Source: Arabiibacter massiliensis
GTDB lineage: Bacteria > Actinomycetota > Coriobacteriia > Coriobacteriales > Eggerthellaceae
DNA: 64,000 nucleotides
Assembly (NCBI RefSeq): GCF_900169505.1
Contig: NZ_LT827021.1
Location: 2,883,400 to 2,947,399, forward strand
Reading direction: 5' to 3'
Under the pieces are notes generated by a model. It ran no database searches and was not told the DNA's origin. It worked only from the letters and a program-made list of their open reading frames with translations. How positions within the stretch are numbered: the first letter of the stretch is position 1; each line of letters opens with the position of its first letter. A program made the translations under genes and the position numbers. This document shows, piece after piece, positions 25,330-34,181 of the stretch.

Positions 25330-26466
25330 ATGACGATGAGCTGGGACGCACTACGGATGAGGGCGAAGAACGCCCCTGCATCCACCAAGACCGCGGCCGC
25401 GACGGCTGCCGTCGTCTGCGCGCTCGTGGCCCTCGCCTTGGGTGGCGCGGTCGTCCTGAGCCCTGCCGCGCCGGAGGAGCCCTCCGTCGCCGCCGAGGCC
25501 GCCGTGCCCGTCGAGCCCGAGCCTGAACCCGAAAGCCCCGGCCTGTCCGCGCTCGATCCGCGCACCGTGGCCGACGAGGCCCGCTCGGCGCTGGACGGGG
25601 CCTCTGCCACCGACGAGGTCAACCTATTCGACGCCGCGGCCGGCACCGAGCGCGTTCTCGCAAAGGACGAGGCGCCCGAGATCGCACGTGCCGTCGCCGC
25701 GTTCGACGAGGCGGGCTGCCAGGTGGGGTTCGTGGTATACGACCTGGCCTCGCAGCGCGGGATCGCCCGTAACGCCGACGGGGCGTTCTTCTCGGCGAGC
25801 ACCGTCAAGGCGCCGTTCGCCTCCTATGTGGTGCAGGGTGCCGTCGATGCCGGCGAGGCATCGCTCGACGAGGAGATCGCCGAGGACGTGCTGATGGAGG
25901 GCACGGGCGTCATGGCGTTCGACGACCTGGGCTTCTACGATCTGCGCACGGTGATCGAGAACGTCCTCGTCCACTCGGACAACACCGGTTATGCGCTTCT
26001 GCGCGAGCGCTTCGACCGCGAGGGCTTCGAGGCGTGGTGCGCCGAGGCCGATGTGGACGCGGCCGCCTGGGAGGGCGAGTGGTACCCTTCGTGCACCCCG
26101 CGCGATCTGGCGAAGCTCTGGCTCAACACCGGCGCCTACCTGGCCGGCGACGCGCCGAACGCCGCCTGGTTCAAGGACGCGCTTCTGCGCACGCAGAACT
26201 CGTTTCTGCGCGAGGCGCTAGGCGGGGAGGGCCGTGAGGTGCTCGCGAAGCCCGGCTACGAGATCGATATGCCCGGATACAGCACGGCCGCGCTCAACGA
26301 CGCCGGCGTCGTCTTCGACGGCACCGGCGCGTACGTGGTGGCCATCATGTCCGACGCCGATTACGACGACGAGTACCTTACTGAAAACGGGCAGCTCATC
26401 GTGGATCTGGCGGCCGCCCTCGGCGCGGCCCGCGATCGGCTTTTAACGGAAAGCGAGGGCTCATGA
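25330..26466 (+). CDS. Class A beta-lactamase-fold serine hydrolase, membrane-anchored
   Basis: The product has about 378 residues. An N-terminal anchor (about 20-45) is followed by a Pro/Glu linker. The hydrolase domain has SASTVKAPF (catalytic Ser and Lys in SxxK), HSDNTGY (SDN) and KPGYE in the KTG position. These are the three active-site elements of class A penicillin-interacting enzymes. The linker and KPG variant suggest a cell-wall hydrolase rather than a secreted beta-lactamase. Starts at 25330 and 25336 are both possible. It overlaps the next gene by ATGA. Confidence 0.82.
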   Translation: MTMSWDALRMRAKNAPASTKTAAATAAVVCALVALALGGAVVLSPAAPEEPSVAAEAAVPVEPEPEPESPGLSALDPRTVADEARSALDGASATDEVNLFDAAAGTERVLAKDEAPEIARAVAAFDEAGCQVGFVVYDLASQRGIARNADGAFFSASTVKAPFASYVVQGAVDAGEASLDEEIAEDVLMEGTGVMAFDDLGFYDLRTVIENVLVHSDNTGYALLRERFDREGFEAWCAEADVDAAAWEGEWYPSCTPRDLAKLWLNTGAYLAGDAPNAAWFKDALLRTQNSFLREALGGEGREVLAKPGYEIDMPGYSTAALNDAGVVFDGTGAYVVAIMSDADYDDEYLTENGQLIVDLAAALGAARDRLLTESEGS

Positions 26467-27659
26467 CGTCGTCGATGAGCACGAAACGAACGATGCGCGC
26501 GGCTGCGGCGGCGCTTCTGGCCGGCATGCTCGCGCTTGCCCTGGCCCTGGCCTTGGCCCCCGCCGCAGGGGCCGCCCCCCTTGCCTGGGCTGACGAAGCC
26601 GAGGACGCGCAGGCCGCCGCCGACGAGGCGCAATCGGCCGTCGAGGAGGCCCAGGCCGCCGTGGAGGGCGCGCAGTCCGAGCTCGAGGGGGCGAAAGCGC
26701 AGGCGGGAGCGGCCGCTTCCGATTACGAGGCGCTCAAGCAGGAGATCGACGAACTGCAGGCGCGCATCGACGAGACGACCGCCCAGGCGATGGATGCCCA
26801 GGCCGAGGTTCTGGAGGGCCGCACCTCGCTCGCGCGGAGCGTCTCCTACCAGTACCTCAAAGGCGACTCCGTGCAATCCCTGATCGCGCTTCTGCTGGAA
26901 TCCGAGAGCCTGAGCGACCTGCTGCGCGACCTCGCCTACCTCGACGCCGTGGCGCGCTACCAAGCTGACGAAGTTGAGGCCCAGAAGGCGCGCACCGAGC
27001 GCTTCGACGCCCTCGTGGCCGACCTCAACGCGCAGAAGGACGCGCAGGACGAGAAGCTGCAGGAGCTCGAGGCCAAGAAGGCCGAGGCCGACCAGGCGGT
27101 GGCGGCGGCATCCACCTCGCTCGAGAGCGCGCAGGGCGAGCACGCTGAGCAGTCCTCGCGCCTCGAGGAGCTCATCCGCAAGGCCGAGGAGGCGGCTGCG
27201 GCGGGCGAGGCGGCCGAGCCGGTGGCCGTGGAGGAGTCGAACACCAACACGGCGCGCCCCGGCGACCAGCAGACGGAGGTCAAGCCCGAGCCCGCGCCCG
27301 ACGGGGGCGGGTCGTCCGACGCGGGCGGCGTCGGCTGGTCCACGGGCATCGCGTCGGCCTACGGCGGATCCACCGACCCCTACACGCCCAACCCCGGCAC
27401 CACGGCTACCGGCGCGGTGTGCGACGACAACTCGATGGGCGTGGCCGTGCCCATGGCGTGGCCGCGGTACTGGCAGTACTACGGCCGCACGGTGGAGATC
27501 TCCTACAACGGCATGACCGTGTTCGCCACGGTGAACGACTGCGGCGGCATGGGCGGCGGCAGCCGCTCGCTCGACCTGCAGCCCGGCGTGTGGAAGGCCT
27601 TCGGCTACTCCTCGTGCACCGACTGGGGCCTGCGCACCGTGAACTACCGCTTCCTGTGA
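26463..27659 (+). CDS. Secreted coiled-coil protein with C-terminal RlpA-like double-psi beta-barrel
   Basis: The product has 398 residues. A signal peptide (about 1-44) precedes a long Ala/Glu-rich coiled coil (about 45-255; PcsB-like, with DSVQSLIALLLESESLSDLL between helices) and a Pro/Gly linker. A C-terminal domain of about 110 residues with VEISYNGMTVFATVNDCGG and SLDLQPGVWKAFG is RlpA/DPBB-like. It probably binds or remodels peptidoglycan together with the coupled serine hydrolase upstream. Confidence 0.8.
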   Translation: MTSSMSTKRTMRAAAAALLAGMLALALALALAPAAGAAPLAWADEAEDAQAAADEAQSAVEEAQAAVEGAQSELEGAKAQAGAAASDYEALKQEIDELQARIDETTAQAMDAQAEVLEGRTSLARSVSYQYLKGDSVQSLIALLLESESLSDLLRDLAYLDAVARYQADEVEAQKARTERFDALVADLNAQKDAQDEKLQELEAKKAEADQAVAAASTSLESAQGEHAEQSSRLEELIRKAEEAAAAGEAAEPVAVEESNTNTARPGDQQTEVKPEPAPDGGGSSDAGGVGWSTGIASAYGGSTDPYTPNPGTTATGAVCDDNSMGVAVPMAWPRYWQYYGRTVEISYNGMTVFATVNDCGGMGGGSRSLDLQPGVWKAFGYSSCTDWGLRTVNYRFL

Positions 27660-27677
27660 GGGGTGGCCTGCTGCGTC

Positions 27678-27732
27678 ATTTTCGCTTCAAAAACACGCCT
27701 CAGCGGACGAGGCGTGGTTTTGGAGCGAAAAT
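27678..27732 (+). terminator. Long hairpin after the RlpA-like gene, member of a dispersed palindrome
   Basis: 24-bp arms (27678-27701 and 27709-27732) differ only by two G-U-compatible positions. The arm core TTCAAAAACACGCC matches the palindrome at 38313-38379, so the two are copies of one element type used as terminators. Confidence 0.7.
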
Positions 27733-27779
27733 CCTGCCTTGTCGAGACAAGAGAACCGTCTTCGTCTCGTCCTTTGTGC

Positions 27780-28093
27780 TAAACTGCATCGTTACATGCG
27801 ATGACGAAGACAGCGCCGCGACGAGCGGTCGCCAGCAGAGACGGGTGCCACCGGCTGAAAGCACCCGGGCGACGGGCGCGGCGATTCCCTTCCGAGCAGC
27901 AGGGTTGAACGCGGGGCGCGCGAGCGCGGACGTGCAGTAGGCCGTGCCGGGTTGCTCCCGTCATAGGGCGAAACGAGCGGGCGGACCGCGTGCGCGCGGC
28001 CGTCAACCAGGGTGGTACCGCGAGAGCCTTCTCTCGTCCTTGGATCTTAGGGATGCGAATCCCGCAGGTCAGGGGCGAGAGAGGGCTCTTTTT
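27780..28093 (+). promoter_or_regulatory. T-box leader of pheST
   Basis: The T-box sequence AGGGTGGTACCGCG is at 28009-28022. It is followed by a terminator: GAGAGCCTTCTCTCG arm at about 28022-28036, arm CGAGAGAGGGCTC at about 28075-28087, then T5. A stem I with long GC arms precedes it, and a TTC in the internal loop at 27885-27887 is the likely Phe specifier. Uncharged tRNA-Phe would stabilise the antiterminator and switch on pheST. Confidence 0.9.
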
Positions 28094-28127
28094 CGTATAA
28101 GGGCGAACGAAAGGGACGGAAGCGAAC

Positions 28128-29189
28128 ATGGCAATTGTGGAGGAACTGGCGGCGCTGCGCGAGCAGACGCTGGCCGCGGTAGCACAGGCGGCCGACACCG
28201 CTGCGCTCGACCAGGTGCGCGTGGCCGTGCTTGGCAAGGCCGGCACGCTCACGGGCTACCTGCGCAGCATGGGGCAGGTGCCCAAGGAGGAGCGCGCGGC
28301 CGTGGGCAAGACGGTGAACGAGGTGCGCGTGGAGGTGGAGGCCGCGCTCGCCGAGCGCAAGGCCGCCCTCGAGTCCGCCGAGCTGGAGGCCGCCATCGAC
28401 GCAGCGGCCGTGGACGTGACGCTGCCCGGCCGCGCTCAGCAGATGGGCACGCGCCACCTCATCAACGCCATCACCGACGAGATCTCCGAGATCTTCCTCG
28501 GCCTGGGCTACTCGGTGGCCACCGGCCCCGAGGTGGAGACGTGCTACTACAACTTCGAGGCGCTGAACGCCCCGGCCGACCACCCGAGCCGCAGCCTGGC
28601 CGACACGTTCTACGTGGTGGACCGCTCCGGCGAGAAGGCGGCCGTGCGCGGCGAGTCCGACGTGCTTCTGCGCACGCAGACCTCCGGCGTGCAGGTGCAC
28701 GCGATGGAAGACCAGGAGCTGCCCATCTACGTGATCGCGCCGGGCAAGGTGTATCGCCGCGACGTGGCCGACCCGTCGCACCTGCCGCAGTTCACGCAGA
28801 TCGAGGGCCTGGTGGTGGACAAGGGTATCACGTTCGGCGACCTGAAGGGCACGCTCGACTATCTGTGCAAGCAGATATTCGGATTCGAGCGTAAGACGCG
28901 GTTCCGCGCGCACTTCTTCCCGTTCACGGAGCCGTCGGCCGAGGTGGACGTGAGTTGCGGCATCTGCCACGGCGAGGGCTGCCGCTTCTGCAAGGGAACG
29001 GGCTGGACCGAGATCCTCGGCTGCGGCATGGTGGATCCCAACGTGCTTTCGATGTCGGGCATCGACCCGGAGGAGTATTCCGGGTTCGCGTTCGGCATGG
29101 GGGTGGAGCGCATCGCCTGCCTGAAGTACAACGTGCCGGATTTGCGCATGCTGGTTGAGGGCGACATGCGGTTTTTGCGGCAGTTTTAG
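28128..29189 (+). CDS. pheS: Phenylalanyl-tRNA synthetase alpha subunit
   Basis: PheS has 353 residues and is of the bacterial type. An N-terminal coiled coil (about 1-90) is followed by the class II catalytic core. Motif 2 region: LPQFTQIEGLVVDKG. Motif 3: GFAFGMGVERIACLKY. The cysteine-rich insert CGICHGEGCRFCKGTGW is a known variant in many anaerobes and suggests a structural zinc. It charges tRNA-Phe with the beta subunit encoded after a 342-bp gap. Confidence 0.97.
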   Translation: MAIVEELAALREQTLAAVAQAADTAALDQVRVAVLGKAGTLTGYLRSMGQVPKEERAAVGKTVNEVRVEVEAALAERKAALESAELEAAIDAAAVDVTLPGRAQQMGTRHLINAITDEISEIFLGLGYSVATGPEVETCYYNFEALNAPADHPSRSLADTFYVVDRSGEKAAVRGESDVLLRTQTSGVQVHAMEDQELPIYVIAPGKVYRRDVADPSHLPQFTQIEGLVVDKGITFGDLKGTLDYLCKQIFGFERKTRFRAHFFPFTEPSAEVDVSCGICHGEGCRFCKGTGWTEILGCGMVDPNVLSMSGIDPEEYSGFAFGMGVERIACLKYNVPDLRMLVEGDMRFLRQF

Positions 29190-29531
29190 GGTTGCTGGGC
29201 GGGACGCTTGGCGACGCCCAGTCGCTCGGACAGTCCTCGCTGCGCTGCGGAACTCGCTTGGTGGGCGTCGCCAAGCGTCCCTTCGCACGGTTGACGCGGT
29301 TGCGCGGTACGACCTGGGAGGACGTGCTTGCTGGGAGTGCTTCAGGCAGACGTGGGTTTGGTGGAGAGGGTGAGCCTGCGAGCCCTTGTCATCCTGAGCG
29401 GAGCGGAGCTACTGCCCTTGTCATCCTGAGCGAGCGGAGCGAGTCGAAGGATCCTTCTAAAGAAGCGCCGAAGGCGCGACAGTGGTTTTGGAACAGCATG
29501 CGCTCTGCGCGCATAGAGAATAGGAATTGAT
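29190..29531. other. pheS-pheT spacer with inverted and dispersed repeats
   Basis: No gene is seen in this unusually long spacer. It contains a perfect 20-bp inverted repeat (29201-29220 with 29262-29281, GGGACGCTTGGCGACGCCCA). It also contains two copies of the widespread TGTCATCCTGAGCG repeat (29397-29455), ending in TCGAAGGATCC. The spacer may lower or terminate part of the transcription into pheT. Confidence 0.6.
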
Positions 29532-32003
29532 ATGAAAGTTTCTTTGAAGTGGTTGAGCGAGTACGTGGACGTCCCCTCGGACATGAAGGCGTTCTGCGAC
29601 CGGCTCGATTTGACGGGGACGGGCGTGGAAGGCGTGGAGAAGACGGGCGCGGCGCTCGACGGCGTGGTGGTGGGGCACGTGCTCACGTGCGAGCCGCACC
29701 CCGATAGCGACCATATGCACGTGGTGTCGGTGGACGTGGGCGCGGGCGAGCCGGTGCAGATCGTGTGCGGCGCGCCGAACATCGCGGCCGGCATCAAGGT
29801 GCCGGTGGCAACCGTGGGCGCGGTGCTGCCGGGCGACTTCAAGATCAAGAAGTCGAAGCTGCGTGGGCAGGCCAGCAGCGGCATGTGCTGCTCGCAGCGC
29901 GAGCTGGGCATGGGCGGCGACCACGCGGGCATCTGGGTGCTGCCCGAGGACGCGCCGGTGGGCATGCCCATCGCCGACTACGCCAAGATGTCCGACACGG
30001 TGCTCGACCTGGAGATCACGCCGAACCGCCCCGACTGTCTTTCCGTGGCCGGCTTCGCGCGCGAAGTGGGCGCGATGTACCAGCGCGACTGGACCGACCC
30101 GCTCGCCGATATGGCGGCGAAACTTGTGCTCGATACCAGCGCCGTGCCGGTGGACCAGGCCGTGCGCGTGACCATCGATGAGCCGGCGCGCTGCCCGCGC
30201 TACACCGCGCGCGTCATCCGCGGCGTGAAGGTGGGGCCGAGCCCCGACTGGATGGTCGAGCGCCTTGCGGCCATCGGCCAGCGCTCCATCAACAGCATCG
30301 TGGACGTGACGAACTATATCCTGTTTTTGTTCGGCCAGCCGTTGCACGCCTTCGACCTGGACAAGCTCACGAACGCGGATGGCCTCGCGCACGTCGTGGT
30401 CCGCGCGGCCGCCGATGGCGAGCAGCTGACCACCCTCGACGGCGAAAAGCGCGCGCTCACGTCCGACATGACCGTCATCTCCACGCCGGAGCTCGGCGCG
30501 GTGGCGCTCGCGGGCGTCATGGGCGGTCTGGACACCGAGGTCACCGAGGCCACGACGAACATTCTCTTGGAGGCCGCCACGTTCGAAGCCGGGCGCACGA
30601 GCCGCACGAGCCGCAACCTGGGCCTCATCTCCGAGAGCTCGCTGCGCTACGAGCGAGGCGTGGACGACCACGGTATCGAGGCGCGCTCGGCCGCCGCCGC
30701 GGCGCTCATGGTTGAGGTGGCCGGCGGCACGGTGAGCGCCGCCGCGGGCGACGACGCGGGCATCGTGGACGAGTGGCCGCTGCCGTCCGCGCCGGTGGAG
30801 CTTGAGTTCCGTATCCCGCGCTTCTGCGCCATGATGGGCGCCGACATCCCGCGCGACTTCGTCGCTGACATCCTCGCGCGCCTCGGCTGCGAGGTGGCCG
30901 GCACCGCCGATGCCGACGTGCTGGCTGTGACCGCGCCCACGTTCCGCCCCGACCTCGTGCGTGAGATCGACCTGTACGAGGAGGTGCTGCGCCTGTGGGG
31001 CATGGACCGCATCCCGGCCACGCTGCCCGGCGGCCGCGGCCGCTTCGGCACCCGCACGCGGGCCGAGCACGTGAAGGACGTCGTGAACGACACGATGCGC
31101 GCCAGCGGCCTCAACGAGACGATGACCTACTCGTTCGCCGAGCCGGGCGACCTCGAGCGTCTGCGCATGCCGGCCGAGGGCCTGGGCGAGCCGGTGGAGC
31201 TCATCAACCCGCTCAACGCCGACCAGTCCATCATGCGCCAGAGCATCATCCCCGGCCTCCTGCGCAGCGTGGCGTACAACCAGAGCCGCGGCGTGAAGAA
31301 CGTCCAGCTCTACGAGGAGGGCGTCGTGTTCTTCGCGCACGAGGGCAAGAAGCAGCCCAAGGAGCGCCGCCGCCTGGCCGGCGTGCTGGCTGGTGCCATG
31401 GGTGACGCGGGGTGGAGCGTCGCGCCCGCCGCGTTCGACTTCTTCGACGGCAAGGGCGTGGTGGAGAACCTCGCGCGCGAGCTGGCGCTGCCGAAGCTGC
31501 GCTTCAAGGCGCTCTCGGCCGACGAGGCCCCGCACCTGCAGCCCGGCCGCGCGGCGGCGGTGCTCTCGGGCGGCACCGAGCTCGGCTGGCTGGGCGAGCT
31601 GCACCCGCTGGCCGTAGAGGCCTTCGACGCGCAGGCGCCGGTGGTGGCGTTCGAGCTGGACGTGGAGGCGCTCGTGCGCGCCGCCCGCCCCGCGCGCGAG
31701 TACGTGGACGTGCCCACGTTCCCGGCGGTGTCCATGGACGTGGCGTTCGTGGTGGACGAGAGCGTGACCTGCGAGAAGCTCATGCAGTGCATGAGCTCGG
31801 CGGGCGGCAAGCTCTTGGAGGAGGCGCGCCTGTTCGACGTCTATCGCGACGAGGAGCGCGTGGGCAAGGGCAAGAAGTCCATGGCCTTCGCGCTGGCGTA
31901 TCGCGCCGCCGACCGCACGCTCACGAGCGAGGAGGTGGACAAGGCGCACGCCCGCCTCGTGCAGAAGGTAAGCGCCGCCACCGGCGCCGAGGTGCGCGGC
32001 TAG
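29532..32003 (+). CDS. pheT: Phenylalanyl-tRNA synthetase beta subunit
   Basis: PheT has 823 residues, full bacterial length. It runs MKVSLKWLSEYVDVP, then a tRNA-binding EMAP-like domain (about 40-150), B3/B4 editing domain, B5 domain, catalytic-like core with NPLNADQSIMRQSIIPGLL, and a C-terminal ferredoxin-fold anticodon-binding domain (YVDVPTFPAVSMDVAFVVDE). AGGA lies upstream of the ATG. It ends before a strong terminator. Confidence 0.97.
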   Translation: MKVSLKWLSEYVDVPSDMKAFCDRLDLTGTGVEGVEKTGAALDGVVVGHVLTCEPHPDSDHMHVVSVDVGAGEPVQIVCGAPNIAAGIKVPVATVGAVLPGDFKIKKSKLRGQASSGMCCSQRELGMGGDHAGIWVLPEDAPVGMPIADYAKMSDTVLDLEITPNRPDCLSVAGFAREVGAMYQRDWTDPLADMAAKLVLDTSAVPVDQAVRVTIDEPARCPRYTARVIRGVKVGPSPDWMVERLAAIGQRSINSIVDVTNYILFLFGQPLHAFDLDKLTNADGLAHVVVRAAADGEQLTTLDGEKRALTSDMTVISTPELGAVALAGVMGGLDTEVTEATTNILLEAATFEAGRTSRTSRNLGLISESSLRYERGVDDHGIEARSAAAAALMVEVAGGTVSAAAGDDAGIVDEWPLPSAPVELEFRIPRFCAMMGADIPRDFVADILARLGCEVAGTADADVLAVTAPTFRPDLVREIDLYEEVLRLWGMDRIPATLPGGRGRFGTRTRAEHVKDVVNDTMRASGLNETMTYSFAEPGDLERLRMPAEGLGEPVELINPLNADQSIMRQSIIPGLLRSVAYNQSRGVKNVQLYEEGVVFFAHEGKKQPKERRRLAGVLAGAMGDAGWSVAPAAFDFFDGKGVVENLARELALPKLRFKALSADEAPHLQPGRAAAVLSGGTELGWLGELHPLAVEAFDAQAPVVAFELDVEALVRAARPAREYVDVPTFPAVSMDVAFVVDESVTCEKLMQCMSSAGGKLLEEARLFDVYRDEERVGKGKKSMAFALAYRAADRTLTSEEVDKAHARLVQKVSAATGAEVRG

Positions 32004-32033
32004 CGTAGGCCGTTCGAACGCATGAGCCCCAGG

Positions 32034-32066
32034 GGCCCGCGCCTCGCAAGAGCGCGGGCCTTTTTT
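32034..32066 (+). terminator. Intrinsic terminator of pheT
   Basis: GGCCCGCGC and GCGCGGGCC arms (9 bp perfect) around a 9-base loop, followed by TTTTTT. Confidence 0.93.
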
Positions 32067-32083
32067 GTCACCCTCTCATAAAA

Positions 32084-32152
32084 TTGCAAACAGTGGGTCA
32101 AAAACGTTGCAAACAGTGGGTTGAAGTCGTTGCAAGGAGATGGTCGTGGCTG
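32084..32152 (+). repeat. Three imperfect 23-bp tandem repeats
   Basis: TTGCAAACAGTGGGT occurs at 32084 and 32107, and a decayed third unit starts at 32130 (TTGCAA), giving an exact 23-bp period. The array runs into the reading frame of the ATPase remnant downstream. Confidence 0.6.
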
Positions 32153-32378
32153 CGATTGCGTCATCGCGTTGGACGACGGTCGCTGCGCCCTGCTTGAGGT
32201 GAAGATGAGCGCAAGCCTCGTCGACGAGGCAGCTGCGAACATTCTCAAGCTTTTGAGCAAAATCGACGAGGGCATCATGGGGCCTCCGTCCTTCTGCGCC
32301 GTCATCACGCCCGGTGGCTACGCGTACCGCCGCGACGACGGCTTTCTGGTCGTGCTCATCACCTGCCTGCGTCCTTAG
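32121..32378 (+). pseudogene. C-terminal remnant of a DUF4143-type ATPase
   Basis: The frame encodes about 85 residues: GCDCVIALDDGRCALLEVKM and GYAYRRDDGFLVVLITCLRP. This resembles the last, nuclease-like part of DUF4143 AAA+ ATPases (pattern: CDAVIHLRDGR-ALIEVK...YAYRR-DG--VVPIxCL). The ATPase part is absent and a tandem repeat sits at the break, so it is read as a decayed gene. A different, intact member of the superfamily lies at 35215. Confidence 0.6.
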
Positions 32379-32426
32379 CGAGCGGCCGCGAAGACGGTAT
32401 CGCTTTCTCTATTTTTCATGCTACCT

Positions 32427-32486
32427 ATCATTATAGTTTTCTTTGCATCATTATAGATATCTTTCTATCTTTATAGTATTCTTGCT
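32427..32486. repeat. Three 20-bp tandem repeats upstream of the AlbA/ATPase gene
   Basis: Units at 32427, 32447 and 32467 share ATC(A/T)TTATAG followed by a T/C-rich half, exactly period 20 with no spacers. The block is strongly AT-rich inside GC-rich DNA and ends 35 bp before the start codon. The spacing is near two helical turns, as for direct-repeat operators. Confidence 0.7.
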
Positions 32487-32521
32487 CACATGCCACACTA
32501 AGGCGATAAAGAGAGGCAGTC

Positions 32522-34018
32522 ATGGACGAATCGAGCGAACTCCGCGAGGTCCTCGCGCTTTGCAGGGCATCGGGTACGGATACGCAGCGCTGCGAAGTGA
32601 AAGGCGCCGTTGGCGGGTTGCCGAAAGATGCGGTCGAAACGCTTTCGGCTTTTGCCAACGGCTCAGGCGGCGTGCTGATCCTCGGCGTTTCGGAAGAAGA
32701 GGGCTTTCATCCCGCTCAAGGATTCGACGCGAAGCGCATCCAAGACGCTCTTGCCAACCTTTGCAATGAGAAGCTCGTCCCCGCTCTTCGTCCGGATATC
32801 GAAATCGTCTCATGCGATGGGGCTCCCGTCGTGATGGCGGTCGTCGAAGAGCTGCCGCCTTTCGACAAGCCCTGCTATGTGAAGGCGCGTGGTCTCTACG
32901 ACGGCTCATTTATCAGGACGGGCGACGGTGATCGCAAGCTCACCCACTACGAGATAAACCGATTGCTTGAAGAGCGCAGACAGCCGCGGCATGATATCCT
33001 TGTGGTTGAAGAAGCGGAAGCGTCCGATCTTGATACGGAATTGGCCTCGAAGCTTCTTGCACGTGAAAGGGCCCTGCACCCTGCCGTTTTCGGCAAGTTT
33101 GATGACGAAGATGCTCTTGTCGGTCTACGCGCGCTGGCTCCCGATGGGCAAGGCGCCCTGCGGCCTACCGTTGCCGGCCTGATGGCGCTGGGGACGTTTC
33201 CGCAAAAATACTTCCCGCGGCTCAACGTCTCTTTCGCATTCTATCCTGGAACGAAAAAGGCAGAAGTGTCTGAATCGGGCCAGCGCTTCCTCGACGCCTC
33301 CGAGATAATAGGTCCCATACCCGTGATGGTCGCCGAAGCGGTGGCGGCCGTGCAGCGCAACATGCGAACGGGCGCCGTCATAGAAGGGGCCTTCCGGCGC
33401 GATGTCCCCGATTATCCTTTGGAGGCGGTCCGCGAGGCGGTTGCGAACGCGCTCATGCACCGCGATTACTCTCCGGAAGCCTGGGGAACGCAGATCCAGG
33501 TCAACATGTTCGCCGATCGGCTGGAGGTGTTCAATCCGGGCGGGCTGTACGGCGCGGTGACGGTGGAGACGTTGGGAACGCTGGGCGTGTCGTCAAGCCG
33601 CAACGAGTTCCTCTCGCGTCTGCTCGCAAGTACGCCCTATCCCCGCCCGCTCGGAGAGGCTCAGTACGTCGTGGAAAACAAGGGAACCGGGTATCTTGAA
33701 ATCGAGCGGAAGCTTGCAGCCAACGGAATGGAGCCCCCCGACCCCGAGGACCGCCCTGGCTATTTCACGCTCACGATGCATCGAAACGAGGGGAAACGCG
33801 CTCGAGCGGCAAGCGAAGATGCGCTGACGGAACCGGTGCGGTCGATCCTCGAGCTGGCGCGGAAAAACGGTTCTATCAGCGCACGCGAGGCGCAGGAGGC
33901 GACGAAGCTTTCGAGGGCCACGGTGGTCAAGCGCATAAACGAGCTTGTGAAAGAAGGCAGGTTGACGCCCACCGGGCCCGCGAAAAGCCGAACGCGACGC
34001 TACGAGTACGTGGAGTAG
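32522..34018 (+). CDS. AlbA_2 / HATPase domain protein with C-terminal winged helix
   Basis: The product has 498 residues. An N-terminal Schlafen-AlbA_2 domain (about 20-130, CEVKGAVGGLPKDAVETLSA and GVLILGVSEEEGF) is followed by a middle region with an HATPase_c-type core (EAVREAVANALMHRDYSPE and ADRLEVFNPGGLYG). The C-terminal winged helix is about 435-490 (ISAREAQEATKLSRATVVKR). The layout is that of RecG-related putative transcriptional regulators. The adjacent triple repeat is the probable autoregulatory operator. Confidence 0.8.
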   Translation: MDESSELREVLALCRASGTDTQRCEVKGAVGGLPKDAVETLSAFANGSGGVLILGVSEEEGFHPAQGFDAKRIQDALANLCNEKLVPALRPDIEIVSCDGAPVVMAVVEELPPFDKPCYVKARGLYDGSFIRTGDGDRKLTHYEINRLLEERRQPRHDILVVEEAEASDLDTELASKLLARERALHPAVFGKFDDEDALVGLRALAPDGQGALRPTVAGLMALGTFPQKYFPRLNVSFAFYPGTKKAEVSESGQRFLDASEIIGPIPVMVAEAVAAVQRNMRTGAVIEGAFRRDVPDYPLEAVREAVANALMHRDYSPEAWGTQIQVNMFADRLEVFNPGGLYGAVTVETLGTLGVSSSRNEFLSRLLASTPYPRPLGEAQYVVENKGTGYLEIERKLAANGMEPPDPEDRPGYFTLTMHRNEGKRARAASEDALTEPVRSILELARKNGSISAREAQEATKLSRATVVKRINELVKEGRLTPTGPAKSRTRRYEYVE

Positions 34019-34181
34019 GGTCCCGTCCGTGAAGATGGTGTGGGCGGCGTGAGCCTGCGTCATGCCGGGGGTCGGCACTCGGTCATAATGGAGTGACGAA
34101 AACGTGCGGAGCGTCAACGGCTCCGCGGACGGGCGGTGGGAAGGATCCCGCCGCTTTCTCATGCGGAGAGCGGGGGAGGAC

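Noticed and set aside
29457..31949. Minus-strand open frame of about 830 codons opposite pheT
   Set aside because: His- and Arg-rich antisense frame of a GC-rich gene. It is complementary to a certain pheT and has no domain or SD.
32084..32152. Possible CRISPR array or iterons
   Set aside because: Only three units of 23 bp, no spacers, no cas genes. It reads into a decayed coding sequence.
32427..32486. Possible replication or plasmid origin (iteron-like repeats)
   Set aside because: Three 20-bp units only, no Rep protein nearby, and the position is that of a promoter operator.
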